Shown here: one piece after another, positions 59,001 to 64,000 of the stretch
Layout: each line of letters opens with the position of its first letter
How positions within the stretch are numbered: the first letter of the stretch is position 1
NCBI GenBank assembly: GCA_021234535.1
Contig: CM037840.1
Coordinates: 25,921,020 to 25,985,019 of the forward strand
DNA from: Stichopus chloronotus
Taxonomy: Eukaryota > Echinodermata > Holothuroidea > Aspidochirotida > Stichopodidae
DNA: 64,000 bases
Reading direction: 5' to 3'
Translations under genes and position numbers: made by a program
The notes under the pieces: model-generated
What the model saw: the letters and a program-made list of their open reading frames with translations, nothing else
Told to the model about the DNA's origin: nothing
Database searches by the model: none

Positions 59001-62000
59001 TCACAATTTTCAAACCAGCCTTAGAAGTAAAAGCAAAAAGGGAAAGGAATAAAGGAGACTAAAACAAGGAATGGAAAAGCGGGCCGCCAGCGCTTAGAAC
59101 AGACCATGCATACGCTAAGTATAGTTTCTTCACTTTAAACTTTGACCTGATATCTCATGTAGCAGTGTTGAATCAACAGAGACGTGATGGAGCGTGAAAT
59201 GATTGTTAAACCCAGAGAAAAAAAAAATTCAAAATAAATACCGCGATTAGAATGTAATGGGATCTTAATTAATTTAAATGCCACTTTGGTTTGTAAAAAA
59301 GTAACTGCGGTTAGAAGATGGATGTTTTCTTCTTGAAAGATGTATCTTGCCTCTTATAAGTTGTCAAATTTTACAAGTGCTTGAGTTTAACAGAATTTAC
59401 AATAGGTCCTATAAAATAAACGCTCGTCAGATTAAAAGTTTCTCGGTATAGTCGCATTTGTTTTGCTTTATGGTAGAAGGGACTGAGACAGGATTATGAA
59501 TATTCACAACGGCGCAGCCTGCAAAGACGTAGTCAATCCTCTCTTGGTATCATGCATGTTTATGTCTTCTCGAGAGGACATTCGCTTCTGTACAGGCTCT
59601 AATCCGTATAGTATCGAATGTCCGGTTATCACATTATGTCATATCATGCTTGAAATGTCTTCTCGAGACATGCTCTTAATACAAAATGAAAATTTGGTAG
59701 CATTTCGGTAGCGTTATATTTAGCACTCTGCATATGGTGCATGGCACATTGATAGTCTACTGTAGATTTAATTGACATACTGATGAGAGGAGGGAGAATA
59801 CCGTAAATAGAGCATTGTATTTAATTATTAGCGGAAAACTTATTATACTTATTTTGTCAACTTTGCTTCGCGTGTACAGTGTGAACGATTTATGACGGCT
59901 TTTAATACTGAGTAACTATAACAATTAGGAATACACCAAACGGCATCTCCCTTCAGTGAAAGAAATTGTTGCCCCGAATCCTGGAGTTTTGGCTTTAATA
60001 GTTTAATTGAGGCTCTCAGGAGACTTCTCCATGATTGAACTCACTGCAACCGCTTGAACTCAGTGCAACGGTGTAGCAGTGATTCTGCAACAGTGTGTAG
60101 ATTCAAGTGGTCAACACTCAGAAGCGAAGCTTCCTTCTCATTTAAGTTTCGCTCAATTCATCTAGGGCGCCCCCTACATCCACTCGCACTGTTTTCACAC
60201 ACGGATGCGTAACAATTTTGACATTCAGGGAACTGTGAGGTTTCTTTTCCTTATCTCGTCGATTGACAAGTGAGTAACCAGCTCTCTGGTGTATGTCCTG
60301 TTACCTCCCAAAGAATAACATCCGTTACGTAATGTATTTATGTAGACGACAGAAGTCCGTCAGACATTTCCATGTAACGTCAGCTCCGGGCCAAATATGG
60401 TTCGTTACCGACATGAGCCATCTATGTATGCGTGAAGGGGAGGGGGGTGGTTGAAGGGAAGAGGAGGGACATAAGTAGCAAATCTACATATGAGCTGTAA
60501 GAGCAACCGGTTACTCTAGCATGTTACGTCACATAATCTATTATGACATCATAGATATTTATCCCGTCTGAATGGTACTGTTTACTCCATGTCAATGTAC
60601 CGGTCATCGTGGGGTTCATCTTTCCTGCCTTGCTTGCTGATCAAAAGGTGAGGGGTGACTGGTAGGGTGATAGGAACACGAAACATTCCACTGTTTTGGT
60701 ACACATTATATCTTTGTATGGAGGTTCTTCATCTTGTACTACAGATGGCCAAAGAGAATTGGGGATATTAACAAAAAAAAAAGGACTAAAGATAAAAGAA
60801 AATGAACTTAGGCCTCATTGGTTCTGAACTCCTGTTAGACAATGGGCCATCAGGGGGTGAAACGCGCATCAGAATGATTTCTGTTCCATAAAGATATAGA
60901 TAAAGATTATGTAATGAAACTGCCCTAGTATTTCAGTATACATGATTGAGTGCATTAAGGATATCAAGAACAATGGCAGAGTACGCTCAGTTGTTTCAAT
61001 GTACGTCTCGTGCCCCATGCACCCTCGTTGGTGTTTAAAGCATGTCCATTTCAGCACGCGTTGACTAAGATAAGGGGCAGATAAGGCAAAACTCCGCTGA
61101 TGAGTTATAGAGACAAATTTTCAAGAGAAAAAAGAAAGAAAGAAAGTTTAGACTAGCTGCAAGGTAGATAAACATAGATACGTAGGTCATTAAGTATGGG
61201 CTCTGCATGGTCTTACAGTAATTTATGTGATCGTTCCGGATAGGAGTTAATTAGCGTGAAAAAACCTGTGAAGGAAACCCGAGAGAGAACTGTCGGCGGG
61301 AGCGAAGTTGGTAGTTAAGGCGGTTGGACTGTTGAGGTCGAGAGGCCTAACTTGCCTTTTCCTCTGATATTTCTATTTTAAACAGTCACAATTTTCTTCA
61401 TACCGTTTACGCTATATTTACTATTTACATGTCGGAAAAAATAAAACAATAACAATAATTAACATTAAAATTGAAGTTTTTTTCGCTGGATTTGAAACTA
61501 GAAATTCGCACACCTTAGTAATCCATGTTGAATCGCTTAAGGTGGCGAGAGGCCATCCCGATGCTCACCAGGTAGTACGCGCAGTACGCTCTTTAAGAAC
61601 GAACAGGTTGATGTATACCTTGCCATGCAATGATTTCGTGTGAGAATGTCAAATGTCGCCGACCGTAGAAAATAACATGAAAGTCATGTAGATTTTTTTT
61701 ATTGCTGCACACAAAAGAGATAGTTTCGTGATTTTCCTTCGAGTGTAGGCCTTTACAGAGAAGTACAACTGACTGTCACAACGAAGACCAGTCTTTACAA
61801 AATAAAACAAAAGAAAAACAAAACTCTTTACAGAGGAATTTCATGGTAAACCTCAAGTTCTCGTAATGGGTTAATACCCCTTCAAAATATGACGCAGAAA
61901 GCAGGGAGTGCTGACCTAACTGTTACAACGAAAAGAACACCCCGATCTTCGAGAGTCGTATATCATTCGTTTTCTTACACGATTTGGGTCCATCTATATT

Positions 62001-62912
62001 TGGACGAGCAACCTTTTGCTTAACATTTGTTCACACCTTTCCTGCTCTCAGTTTTAAATTATTTTTATTTCTTTTGCCACCCCCTAATTTTTTTTTTTGC
62101 CTTCGTGTCACTGTCTCTTTTGCCCTTCACCCCCCTCCCTTCCCGCCACACTTGAAGTGTATATTATCACAAATTAAACTGAAAGTCGTTAAAGAGCAAT
62201 TTACACAAAACAAATACCAAAAACGTTATGATGAACGCTGACTGATGCCTTCGCAATGCCATGGTCAGGATTTACGGCTGTTATGAAATGCGGTTTTTTA
62301 AGTTCTGAATTAGGCCCGTGAAATGACGCCAATTAAAGAATCCCAGAGAATGTGAGATTATTGATGTTAGTGAAAGATGAAGGGGGGGGGGAGTAGAGGG
62401 ACCCCGGGGAGGGAGGAACTTGCTGGTGGTTTGAGGAGGTAGGTTCGATAAATTGGCTGAATATATATTTTGATCGCATGAATGTTCACGAAGTGACGTA
62501 GTTAAAGGTATTTTTTTAACGTCACCGTTGATCTTACACAAAGAATAGCAGGCTAAGCGACGGAGAACGAAACGAAACCGTTAATCAAGGGTCGATTTTG
62601 TATGACCTCAAAGGTCTTCCCCGCGGCATTACTCCGATAAAGGAAAATTAACTGTAATATAACTTAAAAATGCAGTTTTTTCCTGTGCAGTGAATACATC
62701 GCTTTTAATTACATGATAATGCATCCCTTGAATTGGACACTCGTTTTACGAAGCTAAATGACCACACAGGTGTGGAGGAAGCCTGTGGCCTTCATTTTAC
62801 AACTTCGTTTCTGGTGACTAGCAACTCAACAATTTTGGCATCTTTTGTTCTCAAGGTCAGTTAGGATGAAAAAGAAATATGAGATCACCATTGGACAAAA
62901 AAAAAAGAGCCC

Positions 62913-62987
62913 TATGTGACCCGAGTAGGAATCGAACCCGGGTTTTGCCGGTTGTCGAACTTCCGTTGCTTCAAATGCCATCACATA
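62913..62987 (-). repeat. tRNA-derived element (SINE head or tRNA pseudogene)
   Basis: The minus strand reads a 75-base unit with a perfect 7-bp acceptor stem (TATGTGA / TCACATA) and an exact B box, GGTTCGATTCC (plus coordinates 62928-62938). Ten T (plus 62897-62906) follow just beyond the 3' end and could stop RNA polymerase III. It is not a working tRNA: the D-loop GG is missing, no 5-bp anticodon stem forms, and the T-loop holds about four extra bases (TACT). A tRNA-derived SINE or pseudogene fits best. Confidence 0.55.
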
Positions 62988-63728
62988 TACCCTGCGTTTG
63001 GTCACAGCACCGGTGCTTTCTATATAGCACAAAAAGAAAGAAAGAAAAAGGAACAAACACGTGACGTAAAGTCTTCTTTGAAGGAGGGTGGCTGAAAAGC
63101 TTCAGTGTTTAACATCAACGTCTGAATTGATCCGGTAAAACTTCATCTTTCGATAAACATGGAATTATATTGTCTAAACAGTTTAACATCCATAACCGAG
63201 TTTATTTAATATTCTCTTTTAAGTTGGCATTGATGTAGCACTGTTCATTTTACGCTCTAGAGATAAGAGAGAGAGGGGGAGAGGGGGGGGGGGATAGATA
63301 ATCTGGATTGTTTTACACCAAGTGTCGGATGCCGGTAATTATTATATCGTTTTGTGTACGATGGATTTAATGTTTTAGAAACCCGCGAGGCGAGGAAATT
63401 AACAGTCGGCCTGAGTGGTTGATGTGTACACCATTTTTCGTTTCACATTGTGCCCTGCATACGAGAATGTTATTAAAGATAATGGATTATCAATTTAACG
63501 GTTAATCGATTTTGCCACAACCGTGGGTTGTAGAATTATCCTACAGAATACAACGAACAATGGTATGCTTACACTGCATTTTCGATACGCTTAATGCATG
63601 TCAAGTGTCCAGGAACAAAACACTTTCCGCCTCTGGCTCAGTAGAACATACATTATCACCGCATGTACCGGTATGTAGCCTATATGCTTACGCGATAAAG
63701 CCTGCACCATCCATTTGTGCATTAATGT

Positions 63729-64000
63729 TTCATGTGACATGACAAAAACAAATTGGAGTACTGACCGAATTAATCATTGAAAACGTTGAAAATTGCCGCA
63801 ATTTCCTTCAAAATCCATCAAACATTGGCCATTTTACAAACAAAATTTCGTTTTACACGATTGTATCATGAAAAACGCAAGTCAACTTAAGAAGGCATCA
63901 TTTGCGACGTCAAAGGAGGCACTTCCATGGTCTGCATTATGTTATCCTTTGGTTACTTAACCCTTCAATTTCAAGGACAATTGACACTTTTATAGGATTT
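63729..64000 (+). repeat. Interspersed repeat E, copy 2 (cut by window end)
   Basis: TGTGACATGACAAAAACAAA, GAATTAATCATTGAAAACGT, GAAAATTGCCGCAATTT and ATCCATCAAACATT repeat the copy at 13.2 kb in the same order and spacing, with moderate divergence. The matching foldback arm would lie beyond the window. Confidence 0.6.

Larger units (their letters stand above)
44701..64000 (+). other. Presumed intron or flank, distal part
   Basis: No zinc-finger exon or other gene was recognised. The block holds the arrays at 46.0-50.7 kb, MITE copies 6 and 7, GATA cluster 3, G runs at 52807-52822 and 53713-53727, tRNA-like matter at 62.9 kb and repeat E copy 2. Stretches at 54.0-62.0 kb are otherwise featureless to me. 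Confidence 0.4.

Noticed and set aside
62913..62987. Functional tRNA gene
   Set aside because: The D-loop GG is missing, no anticodon stem forms and the T-loop is enlarged.

Overview
This is one stretch of an AT-rich metazoan genome. It has long non-coding DNA, many microsatellites, frequent runs of C or G, and several families of short terminal-inverted-repeat elements. I find one convincing protein-coding exon. It lies at 31797-32957 on the + strand and is the first coding exon of a GATA-family transcription factor of the GATA4/5/6 class. It has a clean acceptor at its left edge, an in-frame stop just upstream of the start codon, a consensus donor at its right edge, and family-typical transactivation motifs (PVYVPTTR, QRFSFP, FASWPSFD). 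The zinc-finger exons were not found by eye in the 31 kb downstream, so the first coding intron probably runs to the end of the window or beyond it. The animal is most likely a marine invertebrate deuterostome, and an echinoderm is my best guess. That rests on the divergent single GATA4/5/6 gene, AT-richness, repeated TAGGCCTA palindromes and small TTAA-flanked elements. It is a weak, non-exclusive inference.

Layout. From 1 to about 31.1 kb is DNA upstream of the coding exon, either 5' flank or a long first intron. It holds no gene I can support, but it contains a promoter-like patch with a strong splice donor at 18.1-18.7 kb (possibly a non-coding first exon), many MITE copies and a large foldback repeat at 13.2-14.0 kb. 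A 160-bp (AT)n(GT)n tract sits at 31.1-31.3 kb, followed by the GATA exon at 31.8-33.0 kb. From 33.0 to 64.0 kb is presumed intron. It has three tight clusters of GATA motifs (36.0, 41.9 and 53.0 kb), a 12-unit array of 14 bp built on AGGCCT (37.5 kb), a ~90-bp minisatellite interrupted by a MITE (43.7-44.7 kb), an 800-bp CATTCT-like array (46.0-46.9 kb), two TA-based microsatellites (47.6 and 50.5 kb), a converging pair of MITEs (51.5-52.4 kb) and a tRNA-derived element on the minus strand (62.9 kb).

The mobile content is dominated by at least three families whose ends abut TTAA, as expected for piggyBac-type non-autonomous elements. Family A (about 340-360 bp, TIR near AGGGAAATAGGGCGTT) has seven copies. 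Family B (about 330-370 bp, TIR near AGAGGCTCATTGAGTTG) has two. Family C (249 bp, TIR near AGGCTGTAATGCATCACCC) has one. No transposase or reverse transcriptase was recognised. The features of most biological interest are the long N-terminal region of the GATA protein, a short overlapping upstream ORF at its start, and GATA-site clusters in its intron that could serve autoregulation. All coordinates and matches were read by eye.
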